A stretch of 64,000 nucleotides of DNA from CAVQAH01 sp963784195. Lineage in GTDB: Bacteria > Acidobacteriota > Vicinamibacteria > Vicinamibacterales > 2-12-FULL-66-21. Below the pieces are notes generated by a model that worked only from the letters and a program-made list of their open reading frames with translations, ran no database searches and had not been told where the DNA came from. The position numbers and the translations under genes were made by a program. The DNA lies in contig CAWARA010000018.1 of NCBI GenBank assembly GCA_963784195.1, forward strand, positions 124,001 through 188,000, given 5' to 3'. Positions 27,849 through 37,125 of the stretch are shown here, in pieces (the first letter of the stretch is position 1; each line of letters begins with the position of its first letter).

Positions 27849-30837
27849 CTATTGCGATGTCCCTGAACGACGGCCGCCGGCGCGGCCGGCGTCGAGGTCG
27901 TTCCAATTCAGGATCGTGTTGAAGCCGAGGAAATACGTGCCTTGCGTCTGCCACCGCCAGAACGGGCGGATGGCGAACATGACGACGTGGCCCTGACCGA
28001 CGGGGGCGTCAACCACCTGTGCGCGGCCGGCCAGCGACTGGCCGCCGACCAGGACACCCGATAGCAGCATGTCATCGGGATTGTTCGGGAACTGCATGAC
28101 CACGCGCGCGCGAGGTTCAGCAGCATCACCGCCGCCCGGGAATCCGCCGCGCCCGCCGCCACCACCACGGCCGCCGCGGCCGCCGGCGTCCTGAGCCTGA
28201 CCTCGTTGTCCGCCGCGCGCCCCTCCGGTCGATTCCGGATTCTCTGCGTCGTACGGCGACAGGCGCTGTTGCGGGGCACCAGCCATCGGCGTGATGTTCA
28301 TACCCACACCGGGACCGCCGCCTTCGCCACCGCGACCGCCGAACCCACCGCCCCCGCCACCAGCGTTGAGCACCGGATCCTGATTGAAGTACACGGGCAG
28401 CTGCGCGTCGAAACCGTAAGCGACCGGGCTGCGGCGATCGGCGACGACACCGCGCATCACCGAGCCGCGGACGAACAGGCCGTCAGGACTCTCGATGGTG
28501 ATGCCCGAGGTGACGTTGTATTCCGGGAAGATCGTGGACGTCGATCCCTCGACGAGCAGCGTCCCGCCTGCCTGCACGAACTTGACGAGCTCCATCAGCC
28601 CTTCCCAGCCCATGCCGCCGCGAATGTCGTCCGCTTCGTCGATCCCGCCGAGATTCGGCGTCTCGGTCGACTTCTTGTACGGCAGCGGCAACTTGCCGGT
28701 CCGCGCAATCCCCGCGACCTGCGACTGCGCGTTGCCGCCGATGTGCGGAAAGACGATGACGTCGTACTTCTGGCGCAGGTTGCCCTCTTTGAGCTTGATG
28801 TCGGCGAAATAGGTGTAGGGCACGCCAAAGGTGTCGAACGCAGCGCGGACCCACCCTTCATCCTGCGTTCGTGCCCAGGAGTGCACGTAGCCGATGCGCG
28901 GGATATCGAGGTCGTGCATCGCCACGGTTGGCGCTGACGCGACGGCCCAGCCTGACAGCCCGAGATCGCGCAACGTCGGCTCGACCTTTGCGCGGTCGGC
29001 GCCCGCGATGATGAACGCGCCGGGACGGAACTTCCGGCCGGCCGCCTCGAACTCTTCTTCGGCCGCCTGCATCTTCACGTCGGCATGCTTGAAGCGGAAC
29101 GTCACCAGGTTGTTGTCGGTCGTATGGTCGACGACGATGACGGAACCGGTTCCTTCGATCCCGCCGGCAGCCTTCACGTCTGCGGTAACCAGCGTTCCCT
29201 GCTGATCGAGGATCGATTTCTCGGTGGCCGTCTTGACGACGATGTTGCGCATGTACGGGAACGTCCACCCGGTGTCGTCGTACGGCCGCGGATTCGACGG
29301 CGAGAAGCTCTGGACCGAGAAGTACATGTCAGCCAGCGTGCGATAGGGCTGGTCGCCGCGAATGATGTAGTCGCCCGGCTGCACCTGCACGATCACCGAC
29401 CTTGTACGCCGACGCGGCCCGATGGATCTCGAGGCCCTGACGGCGGAGCTCGTTCACGGCATCGGCGGCATCGGCCTTGCGCCGCTGGCCTGCAGGAATC
29501 ACCCAGCCGTAGGTCGGTCCGGTCTTGCCCTTGTCGACCGCGCGCTTGTTCTTCAGCCAGTAGTTCTCGAGGTACGTGTCCTTGTTCTTGGCGACGTGAT
29601 TGAGCGCAATCAGGATCGCGGACTGCTGGATGTTGGTGTTGTTGCGCGGCCCCCACTTGATCGACGGCAGCGGCGGGTTCGGCCTGAACCACTCGCGGCT
29701 CGTCGTCGTCGGACCAGCGGTCACCTCGCGGAGATCCGGACCGTAGCCCATGACCTCGTAGAAGCGGCCGATCGCGTTGTGCGTGTGGGCGATGAAGAAC
29801 ATGTAGTTCGGCGTCCAGCCATCGTAGAACCCATAGGTCCAGACACCAGGCACACCGCGCTTGGTCATCTCCATGACCTCGGTCTTCGCCAGCAGCCACC
29901 ACTCATCGACCGTGATCGGATCGATCGCTTCGTTGTAGGGGCCGGTGCCGGTCGACGCATACAGGTACGTCGACTGCTCGTGCAGGTCGTGCATGATGGT
30001 CGGCTTCCAGTCGAGGAACGTCTTGGTGACGTTGCGCGTCAGCGCCAGGAACTGACCCATGCCGTCGCGATTGTTGTCGTGCGCGACGTATTTGCCCCAA
30101 TACATGAGCGGGAGACGGGACTCGCCCTGCGGCCGCTTCTTGTTGAAGTAGTACGTGTCGACCTGCTTCTCGCGGCCGTCGACTTCGATGACCGGCGTGA
30201 TCAGCGTGATCACATTGTTACGAATCTGCTGAATGTAGGGAGACTCGCCGACGGCGAGGCGGTACGGCAACTCGATCAACATCTCCGGCCCACCGGTTTC
30301 GGTCGAGTGCATGCCGCTGGTGATCCAGTAGATCGGTTTCGCCGTACGAATCAGCTGCTGTGCCTGGTCCTCGGTCGTGCGGCGCGGGTCGGTCAACGAC
30401 GCCAGCATGCCCTTGTACTTGTCCAGCGATTTGATCGTCGCTTCATCCGCCACGGCGAGAAGGACCATGTCGCGCCCTTCTTCCGTCTTGCCGATGTTCC
30501 ACATCGCGATGCGGTCGGACGCCTTGTCGAGCGCCTCGTAATACCGATAGATGTCCTTGGAGTACGTCAGCTCGCCGGGCGTGCCAGGCATCCGTCCGAA
30601 GAACTTCAACGGCGTCGGCACGGTGTCGGACGCCGGCAAGTGATCCACGAGCTCGGTGATGATGCGAGGGTCCTGCGTGTACTCCTTGATCTTCGCGGTG
30701 TATTCCTCGTCGATCTTCTGTTTCGGGGCCTGCGGACGTGATTGCGCGGCCGGCTGGAGGCCCGGAACGGCAACAGTCAGAGCGAGAACGGAAAGCGCGA
30801 AGCGGAACATCGGACTTCGCAGCAGCACGGAACTCAT
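27849..30837 (-). CDS. Secreted M14 family zinc carboxypeptidase-like protein, one +1 frameshift
   Basis: Start ATG 30837 has a perfect AGGAGG 5 bp upstream and a signal peptide (MFRFALSVLALTVAVPGLQP). The M14 domain shows the zinc HxxE in YWITSGMHSTETGGPEM and a later zinc His in PTIMHDLHEQS. Near 29388-29396 one extra base must be skipped (GTCGGTG to GTCGTG) to join AYKV to VIVQVQPGDYIIRGDQPYRT, giving about 995 aa. The C-terminal half has a glutamine-amidotransferase-like region and two Gly/Arg-rich stretches (GGRGGRGGGGGRGGFPGGGD) before the final beta segment. Exported peptidase; substrate unknown. Confidence 0.85.
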
Positions 30838-30956
30838 AGATCCTCCTGAAAAGCTCAGAACGTTGAGCCTTATAACATACCGGACCGGAACTGGGATAGT
30901 CGGCGGGCAGTCCAGTAGCTACGGCGCGGAGGATCCTTCAGGTGCGGTTGAAAGCC

Positions 30957-31578
30957 TTACTTCTTGTCGCGTAGGGGCTGAGGTTTCGGCTCGGGCTTCT
31001 CGACGTAGTTTGGCGGTTTCCACGCGTCAGGACGCAACTTGCCGCCCCATCCCCAATAGACCGGCTCGTGCTGGACGGGAGCGGTTTGGTGGATCGGGGG
31101 CAGCGGCGCACCGAAACCGGGCGAGGGATCGAACGGCAGTTGCACGTGCTGCTGCAAATGCCTGCCACGCGAGATGAAACGGCCCTGGGGAACCGCGACA
31201 TAGACCGGTACGAGCCACCTGCTCGACAACCGGGCGCTCGTGCTCGATCACGATCACCTGCGGCTGTGGCGCAACGTACGGCGCCGGATCGACAGCCTGT
31301 TCCGTCATGACGGGTGCGGGGACTGATTCGGTCTGCGGGGTTCGACCGCTCCTCACCATCGCGAGGATCACACGTTCGCTGACATTGGCCTCTTTCAGGC
31401 TCTTCAGCATGTTGGTGTCGAGGGTGAAGACACCGCCGTCAACCTCGATGAGAGCCAGCAGGACCTCTTCGCTCAAACCTGCCCGGCTGAGCTCGAGAAT
31501 CTCCTTGGCCGTCACAGCCTGCGCGGTGACTGGAACGAGCGTCAGCAGGATGAAGGCGTAGGGGAGAGCTCGGCGCAT
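30957..31578 (-). CDS. Small secreted protein of unknown function, one +1 frameshift
   Basis: From ATG 31578 there is a signal peptide (MRRALPYAFILLTLVPVTAQ), then a conserved-looking helical module VTAKEILELSRAGLSEEVLLALIEVDGGVF..LKEANVSERVILAMVRSG that resembles SHOCT-like/short helical repeats. A Pro/Val-rich linker follows. Near 31212 one base must be skipped to continue LVPVYVAVPQGRFISRGRH to the proline-rich tail ending at 30957 (PQPLRDKK). The result is about 206 aa. Function unknown; it is divergent from the gene at 31860 across 280 bp. Confidence 0.6.
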
Positions 31579-31812
31579 ATGATTTCCTTCCAGGGCTGCG
31601 GACCGCCTGAAATGAAGCCGTCGCGGCAAAAGTATCGTGCAACTGCAATGCCGTCAATGGGTAGCCGAATCGTGCGGACCTCGCTATTCTTGTGGGGCTG
31701 AACGGTTCCAGCGGTCCTGTCGATAGGACAGGCAGTGTCACCCGGATAGGCCCGAAATTGAGCGAAACTGGCGAGAATCAGTGGAATCCGGGTTGTTTTT
31801 GACCGACCGCCG

Positions 31813-31828
31813 GGGCATAGCTCTTGCT
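31813..31828 (+). promoter_or_regulatory. Sigma-54-like promoter
   Basis: GGGCATAGCTCTTGCT matches the -24/-12 consensus TGGCACGNNNNTTGCW at the invariant GG-N10-GC and at GCA and TTGC. Transcription would start about 10-12 bp downstream (about 31838), leaving a roughly 22-nt leader with AGGAG before ATG 31860. No activator-binding site or sigma-54 activator gene was recognised nearby. Confidence 0.5.
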
Positions 31829-31859
31829 CGTCAGGAAGCGTTCAGGAGTAAGTAACGCC

Positions 31860-32883
31860 ATGATTTCCAGACCAGTCGTGCTCGCCTTGCTGGCAGCCGG
31901 TTGCGTAACGGCAGCCGCTGGAGGCGCGTACGTGGCCGTGCGGCAGAACGCGGTCGATACCGCGACGCCGTCGGGGGTCACCCAGTTCGCCGCTCCGGCA
32001 CCCGTGCCGGCCACGGACCCGGCCCAGCCGGCTCCTGTTGCCGCCACCGACGCCCTGGTCTCTCCTTCGGCCCCGGCACCGGAGCCAGCGGTAGAAGTCG
32101 AGACGCCGCGCCCCGCAAGCCCGAAGACAGCTCCGCCGGCAGCGCCGCGCCCGCGGAGGCCGGTCGAACGTCAGACTACGATCGCCGAGCGAAGACCAAA
32201 CCCGTCCGTTGAACCAGCAGGACCAAGTGCGCAGGCGCCGGAATCTGCCACGAACGGAGCGGCCCCAGATGCCGCCCGTCGCGCCCGTCCGGACCGATCC
32301 ACTTCCCGAACCGGTTCGCCTGCCCGAGATTGCGCCGGCAACACCAGAGCGCGAGTTCCTCGAGCTGGTCGTCCCGTCGTCGTCCGTCATCGGCCTGCAA
32401 ATGGATACCTCGCTCTCGAGCGAGCGCGCACGCGTCGAGGATCGTGTCGAGGCCCGCGTCACGCGCGACGTCCTGGTCGACGGCCGCGTCGCGATTCCTG
32501 CGGGATCGCGCTTGATTGGTGCGGTGACGATGGTGGAGCGCGGCGGGAAGATCAAGGAACGCGCGCGCCTCGGTGTCAGATTCCACACGTTGGTCCTTGC
32601 CGATAGCCTGGAGCTGCCCATCCGAACGGAGAGCATTTCCCGCGAGGGCGAGGCTCCCGGACGCGAGAGCTCGGCAAAGATCGGCGGCGCGGCTGTTGGT
32701 GGTGCCATCCTCGGCGCGATCCTCGGCGGCGGGAAGGGCGCGATGATTGGTGGCGCGACAGGCGCGGCCGGCGGGACGGCTGCGGTGATGGCTGGCGATC
32801 GCAATGCGGCGACGTTGACGGCCGGCGCCGTGCTGACGGTCCGGCTGACCGAGCCGGTGACGGTCGAAGTCGAAAAGCGCTGA
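31860..32883 (+). CDS. Exported protein with Pro/Ala-rich linker and glycine-zipper C-terminus, one +1 frameshift
   Basis: ATG 31860 gives an N-terminal membrane/signal segment (MISRPVVLALLAAGCVTAAAGG), possibly with a lipobox (LAAGC). A long Pro/Ala-rich region follows. Between about 32190 and 32290 one base must be skipped to enter the frame TPEREFLELVVPSSSVIGLQ, with DVLVDGRVAIPAGSRLIGAV (VirB10/TrbI-like beta segment) and a glycine-zipper run GGAAVGGAILGAILGGGKGA near the C-terminus. This architecture suggests an envelope-spanning protein anchored in the cytoplasmic membrane, but no secretion genes adjoin. About 340 aa. Function unknown. Confidence 0.65.
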
Positions 32884-32915
32884 ACACCGACGCGGGTTGA
32901 CGTCTTACCTCCCCC

Positions 32916-32951
32916 GGCCCACAATCGGACCGTGTTTCCGATTGTGGGGCC
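32916..32951 (+). terminator. Terminator-like hairpin without T run
   Basis: GGCCCACAATCGGA (32916-32929) pairs with TCCGATTGTGGGGCC (32937-32951) with one bulged base. It lies 33 bp after the glycine-zipper gene stop and before the decarboxylase start. No U-tract follows, so termination is only possible, not shown. Confidence 0.4.
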
Positions 32952-33001
32952 GGATTCGGCCCGCTCCCTGACCTACCCTCACGATTCCCAGACCATCGGC
33001 G

Positions 33002-34481
33002 ATGTCGAAGCACGGCGGCGCTGAACCGTCTTCGCCACACTCGTCTCCCCCGTCCGCCCAGTCCCTGGGCGACATGGATCCTGAGGACTTTCGCCGTCAC
33101 GCGCATCAGCTCGCGGACTGGATCGCCCAATACTTCTCGAGCATCGATCTCTATCCCGTCCTGTCGCGAGCGCAGCCTGGTGAGATTCGCGCGGCGATTC
33201 CGGGCGATGCGCCGGAAGATGGCGAATCTTTCGAGGCGATGCTCGCGGACTTCGAACGAGTGCTGATGCCCGGCGTGACGCACTGGAATCACCCGGGCTT
33301 CTTCGCGTATTTCGCGATCAGCGGCAGCGGTCCCGGCGTGCTGGCAGACTTCCTCTCGTCGGCGCTGAACGCTCAAGCGATGCTGTGGCGAACGTCGCCA
33401 GCGGCAACGGAGCTCGAAGAGGTCACGCTCGGGTGGCTGCGCAAGCTGATCGGCCTGCCGGATTCGTTCGAAGGCGTCATCTACGACACCGCGTCGATCT
33501 CGACCCTGCATGGTCTCGCCGCCGCACGCGAAGTGGCGGTGCCCGAGGTCCGCGCGAAGGGCCTGGCGGGACGCAAGAACGTCTCGAAGCTCCGCGTCTA
33601 TTGCTCCGAGCACGCGCATTCGTCTGTCGACAAGGCCGTGATCCTGCTCGGGCTCGGTCATGAAGCGCTGAAGCGCATTCCTGCTGACGGCGAGTTCCGC
33701 ATGAAAGCGGACGCGCTCGAGAAAGCCATCGAAAAGGACCTTGCTGCACACGCACGTCCTGTCGCGGTCGTCGCCACCGTCGGCACGACATCGACGACGA
33801 GCGTCGATCCGCTGCCGGAGATCGCACGCATCTGCGCGCGCCACAAGATCTGGCTGCACGTCGACGCCGCCTACGCCGGTGTTGCCGCGATGGTTCCCGG
33901 CTTCGAATGGATTCTGGAAGGCGCCGCCGATGCCGACTCGCTGGTCGTCAACCCGCACAAGTGGTTGTTCACGCCCTTCGATCTCAGCGCCTTCTACTGC
34001 CGGAGAATGGACGTCGTGCGTCAGGCGTTCGCGCTCACGCCCGACTATCTGAAGACGGTTGAATCAGCGCCCGTGCACAACCTGATGGACACCGGCATTC
34101 AACTCGGCCGGCGGTTCCGCGCATTGAAGTTGTGGATGGTCATGCGGCACTTCGGCGCGTCGGGCATTCGCGCTCGGATCGCGGAACACATGCGCCTCGC
34201 GCGACTCTTCGCCGACTGGATCGACGCGAGCGATCGTTTCGAACGGGTCGCACCCGTCAACTTCAGCGTCGTCTGCTTCCGTGCGAATGGTGACGATGCA
34301 TTCAACGAAGGATTGCTCGACACGATCAATGCGGGTGGTGAAGTGTTTCTTTCCCACACACGCCTCGATGGCCGATACGTGCTCAGGCTGGCGATCGGAA
34401 ACCTCCGCACTACCGAAGCGCACGTTGCCCGTGCGTGGTCACTTTTGCAACAGGCCTTTGATCAGCTTCACTGCAGGATGA
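33002..34481 (+). CDS. Pyridoxal-phosphate-dependent group II decarboxylase
   Basis: From ATG 33002 the protein matches aromatic-L-amino-acid/tyrosine-type decarboxylases: LMPGVTHWNHPGFFAYFAIS, DTASISTLHGLAAAREVA, VVATVGTTSTTSVDPLPEIA, IWLHVDAAYAGVAAMVPGFE and the PLP lysine in SLVVNPHKWLFTPFDLSAFY. These release CO2 from an aromatic or other amino acid. The family is usually about 470-490 aa. Its frame here does not stop but runs into the next gene. A one-base shift near 34460 would end it at TGA 34481 (about 492 aa), which I prefer. Cytoplasmic; the substrate cannot be deduced. Confidence 0.86.
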
Positions 34482-34596
34482 GCCCAGCGGGGCATACCGC
34501 TTGCAGGCTTGAAGACGCCGAATGGGTCCGGATTTGCACCGATGAGTCGGTTTTGAACACTCATATGGCATCCGGCGCACAGAGAGGCGGATTGAC

Positions 34597-35224
34597 ATGT
34601 CTGTACGGAAGTTCATCGTTGCCGGTTCGGTCGTCATTCTTGGGTTTTCTCGCTTCGCCAGCCCCGGCGTCCGCGGATTGGTTGTTCACCCCGTTCGTCG
34701 GCACGGTCTTCAGCGGAGCTGCAGACTTCAATGACGGATTCGACACCGAGTTCGAGTTCGAGCGCCGCTTCACGTACGGTGCGTCACTGGGATACATGGG
34801 AGCCGGAGCGATCGGCTTCGAGGTCGATTTTGGATACACACCGAACTTCTTCGAGACTACTCTCCGACGACGATTTCGATTTCGCCAGTGACAGCAATGT
34901 GACCACGTTCATGGGGAATCTCATCGTCGGCGTGCCGCATTGGCGGCCAGTCGGGGTTCGGGGTTCGACCCTATGCCGTGGGAGGTGCCGGGTTGCTTCG
35001 CGCCAGCGTGACCGATATCGATGAATTCTTCGATGTCGACAAAAACTCGTGGGGCTTCGATCGTGGGAGGCGGGCTTCATGATCCTCTTCGCGATAACGT
35101 TGGCATTCGAGGTGACGTCCGCTATTTCCGAACGTTCACGAGTGGCGACGACGACGAGCTCGATTTCGATCTGGGCGGATTCGATTTCTGGAGAGCGACG
35201 GCCGGCGTGACTTTCAGGTGGTGA
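34597..35224 (+). CDS. Outer-membrane beta-barrel protein, four +1 frameshifts
   Basis: The gene is shattered in all three frames, but the pieces assemble in order. ATG 34597 gives MSVRKFIVAGSVVILG. After about 34650 comes FLASPAPASADWLFTPFVG through FGYTPNFFE. After about 34858 comes LSDDDFDFASDSNVTTFMGN. After about 34940 comes IGGQSGFGVRPYAVGGAGLL. After about 35062 comes VGGGLHDPLRDNVGIRGDVR, with the stop at 35224. Corrected length is about 205 aa with signal peptide, alternating beta strands and a C-terminal aromatic residue (GVTFRW), as in small porin/OmpA-like barrels. Each junction requires removing one base. It may be a pseudogene or a badly sequenced intact gene. Confidence 0.65.
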
Positions 35225-35666
35225 CGTCTACTCGCCACCGTTCGAACCATCGTTCGTCGACTTCCTCGAGCGCGATCGCTCCGTGCGCGGGGAAGTCGAG
35301 CGTTTCTTCTTCAGCGTTCCGCATGAGAAGAGCCTGAACCACGCGCGGCAAGTGCGGCATGTGGCCCACTACCACGACTGTTCGAGGTTCCGCGATCAGC
35401 CTGTCCTTGATCCAGCCGGGTGGATCATCGGGAAGCAGTCCCCGGATCGCGGAGAGTTCCGCCAGCGGGTTGCACGCTTTCCAAACAGCTTCAGCGGTCT
35501 GACGAGCGCGGAGCTTTCCGCTGTGCCAGACGCAGGCCGGTTTCACCGCGCGGGCGAGCAGCGCGTTCGCGACGAAGACAGCCTGTTCACGGCCTGCCGC
35601 AGAAAGCGGCCGCTGCGGATCGATCGCGGGGTCGACGGCGTCGGCGTGGTGTACCAGGACAACCAT
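35214..35666 (-). CDS. sixA: Histidine phosphatase family protein, SixA-like
   Basis: 150 aa. It starts MVVLVHHADAVDPAIDPQRP, where the usual RHG phosphohistidine motif is VHHAD. RPLSAAGREQA, the Arg of HSGKLRARQTAEA and the second catalytic His in VVVVGHMPHLPRVV are as in SixA. SixA removes phosphate from histidine phosphotransfer proteins. In SixA proteins the first motif is normally RHAxA, so H-for-R at the position before the catalytic His is notable. It lies downstream of argH and overlaps the end of the beta-barrel gene by 11 bp tail to tail. Confidence 0.82.
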   Translation of the reverse strand: MVVLVHHADAVDPAIDPQRPLSAAGREQAVFVANALLARAVKPACVWHSGKLRARQTAEAVWKACNPLAELSAIRGLLPDDPPGWIKDRLIAEPRTVVVVGHMPHLPRVVQALLMRNAEEETLDFPAHGAIALEEVDERWFERWRVDVTT

Positions 35667-35670
35667 GATG

Positions 35671-35717
35671 GGAATCGCGAATCGGAAATCGGAAATCGGA
35701 AATCGGGGATCGGAATC
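35671..35717. repeat. ATCGGAA direct repeat at the 3' end of argH
   Basis: Four to five consecutive AATCGGAA units (GAATCGCGAATCGGAAATCG onward). They lie between the argH C-terminus and the sixA start and read through as RIPIPDFRFPISDSRFP in the argH frame. The same word builds inverted repeats at 38276-38390 and 54970-55084. No complementary arm is visible here. Confidence 0.8.
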
Positions 35718-35726
35718 CGCGCACCC

Positions 35727-37121
35727 TCAGTTCGCGTGTCTCCGCCGCCCAGCTCTTTGGCTTCGGCAAGCGCCGTTGACACGGCGTCCGGGTGCGTCGA
35801 CTGCGGCGTGCGCTTACGCTCGACGGAAGCGGCGGGCGTAATCGCTTGCACGACGTCCGCGTCGAAGTGCGGGGATTGCGCGCGCCACTCGTCCACGCTG
35901 AGATCGTCGAACGATCGCCCCGCCTTCAGCAAGCTGCGGACGAGCGCGCCTACGATTGCATGTGCGTCGCGGAACGGTACGCCCTTCGCGACCAGATAGT
36001 CGGCCACGTCGGTGGCCAGCAGCAGGCCCGATGACGCCTTCAGTGTCGTTACGCGGTTGAGGCCGATGCCGCGGAGCACCGCGGCCGTCGCGTCGAGCGA
36101 CGCCTGCACGGTATCTTCCGCGTCGAAGGTCGCTTCCTTGTCCTCCTGCAGGTCCTTGTTGTACCCGACCGGCAGTCCCTTCATCGTCGCCAGCCATCCG
36201 GTCAGCCTGCCGATGACGCGTCCCGTCTTTCCGCGCACGAGCTCGAGCGGATCGGGATTCTTCTTCTGCGGCATCAGGCTGCTGCCGGTGGCCGCAGTGT
36301 CCGCCAGTTCGAGGAACCCGAACTCTTCGGACGTGAAGAGAATGAGATCTTCAGCCATGCGGCTGACGTGAACCATCGACAACGCGCAGGCGTGCAGAAA
36401 CGTCGAGACGAAGTCGCGCTCGCCCGTTGCGTCGATGCTGTTCCGGACTACTCCAGCGAACCCGAGACGTTTGGCGAGACGCGGCACGTCGATGGCGTAG
36501 CTGGTGCCGGCAATCGCGCCCGATCCAAGCGGAAGCTCGTCGATCTCGGTCGAGGACGTGAGCAAAGCGCGCGTGATCCCGACGCAGGGCCGACGCGTGG
36601 GCGAGGAAGAAATGGGCGGCCAGGATTGGCTGCGCACGACGCATGTGCGTGTACGAGGGCATGAGCGCATCCCCCGCGCGCTCCGCCTGATCGAGCAACA
36701 CGCCGATCAGCGCCACGATCGACCGTTGCAAGGCGGGAACCTGGCGCTTCAGATACAGGCGCAGGTCGACGGCAACCTGCTCGTTGCGGGACCGACCGGT
36801 GTGCAGCCGGCGTCCAGCGTCGCCGACCCGCTGGACCAGCTCGCGCTCGACGAAGGCGTGCACATCTTCATCCTGGGCAGCCGCCGCAGACTGGAAGAAT
36901 GACGGATCCTTGCCCGCCGCAAGGATCTCGTGAAGACCCCTGGCAATCGCGGCGCTGTCGGAAGCCGTCAGCACACCGGCATGCTCGAGCGCTTCGGCCC
37001 ACGCGAGGCTTCCCCGCACATCGTCTTCAAAGAGCCGGCGATCGAAACGAAAGGACGCGCCGAACTCGAAGAGCTTCGCGTCGGGGTCGCCCTCGAAACG
37101 TCCAGACCACAGATGCGCCAT
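35727..37121 (-). CDS. argH: Argininosuccinate lyase, one +1 frameshift and uncertain C-terminus
   Basis: Start ATG 37121 is 4 bp after argG. MAHLWSGRFEGDPDAKLFEF, DEDVHAFVERELVQRVGDAG, LHTGRSRNEQVAVDLRL and the fumarase-superfamily signature GSSLMPQKKNPDPLELVRGK (catalytic Ser loop) are diagnostic. Near 36570-36580 one base must be skipped to join RFAHVL to TSSTEIDELPLGSGAIAGTS. It cleaves argininosuccinate to arginine and fumarate, the last step of the pathway. The frame then lacks a stop and runs through the ATCGGAA repeat over sixA. The true end is probably near 35727, where a TGA occurs in another frame. Confidence 0.88.
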
Positions 37122-37125
37122 CCGC

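Noticed and set aside
29422..30741. 439-codon plus-strand frame opposite the M14 peptidase
   Set aside because: The minus strand has signal peptide, ribosome site and zinc HxxE motif; the plus frame is a shadow rich in Arg, Asp and Val.
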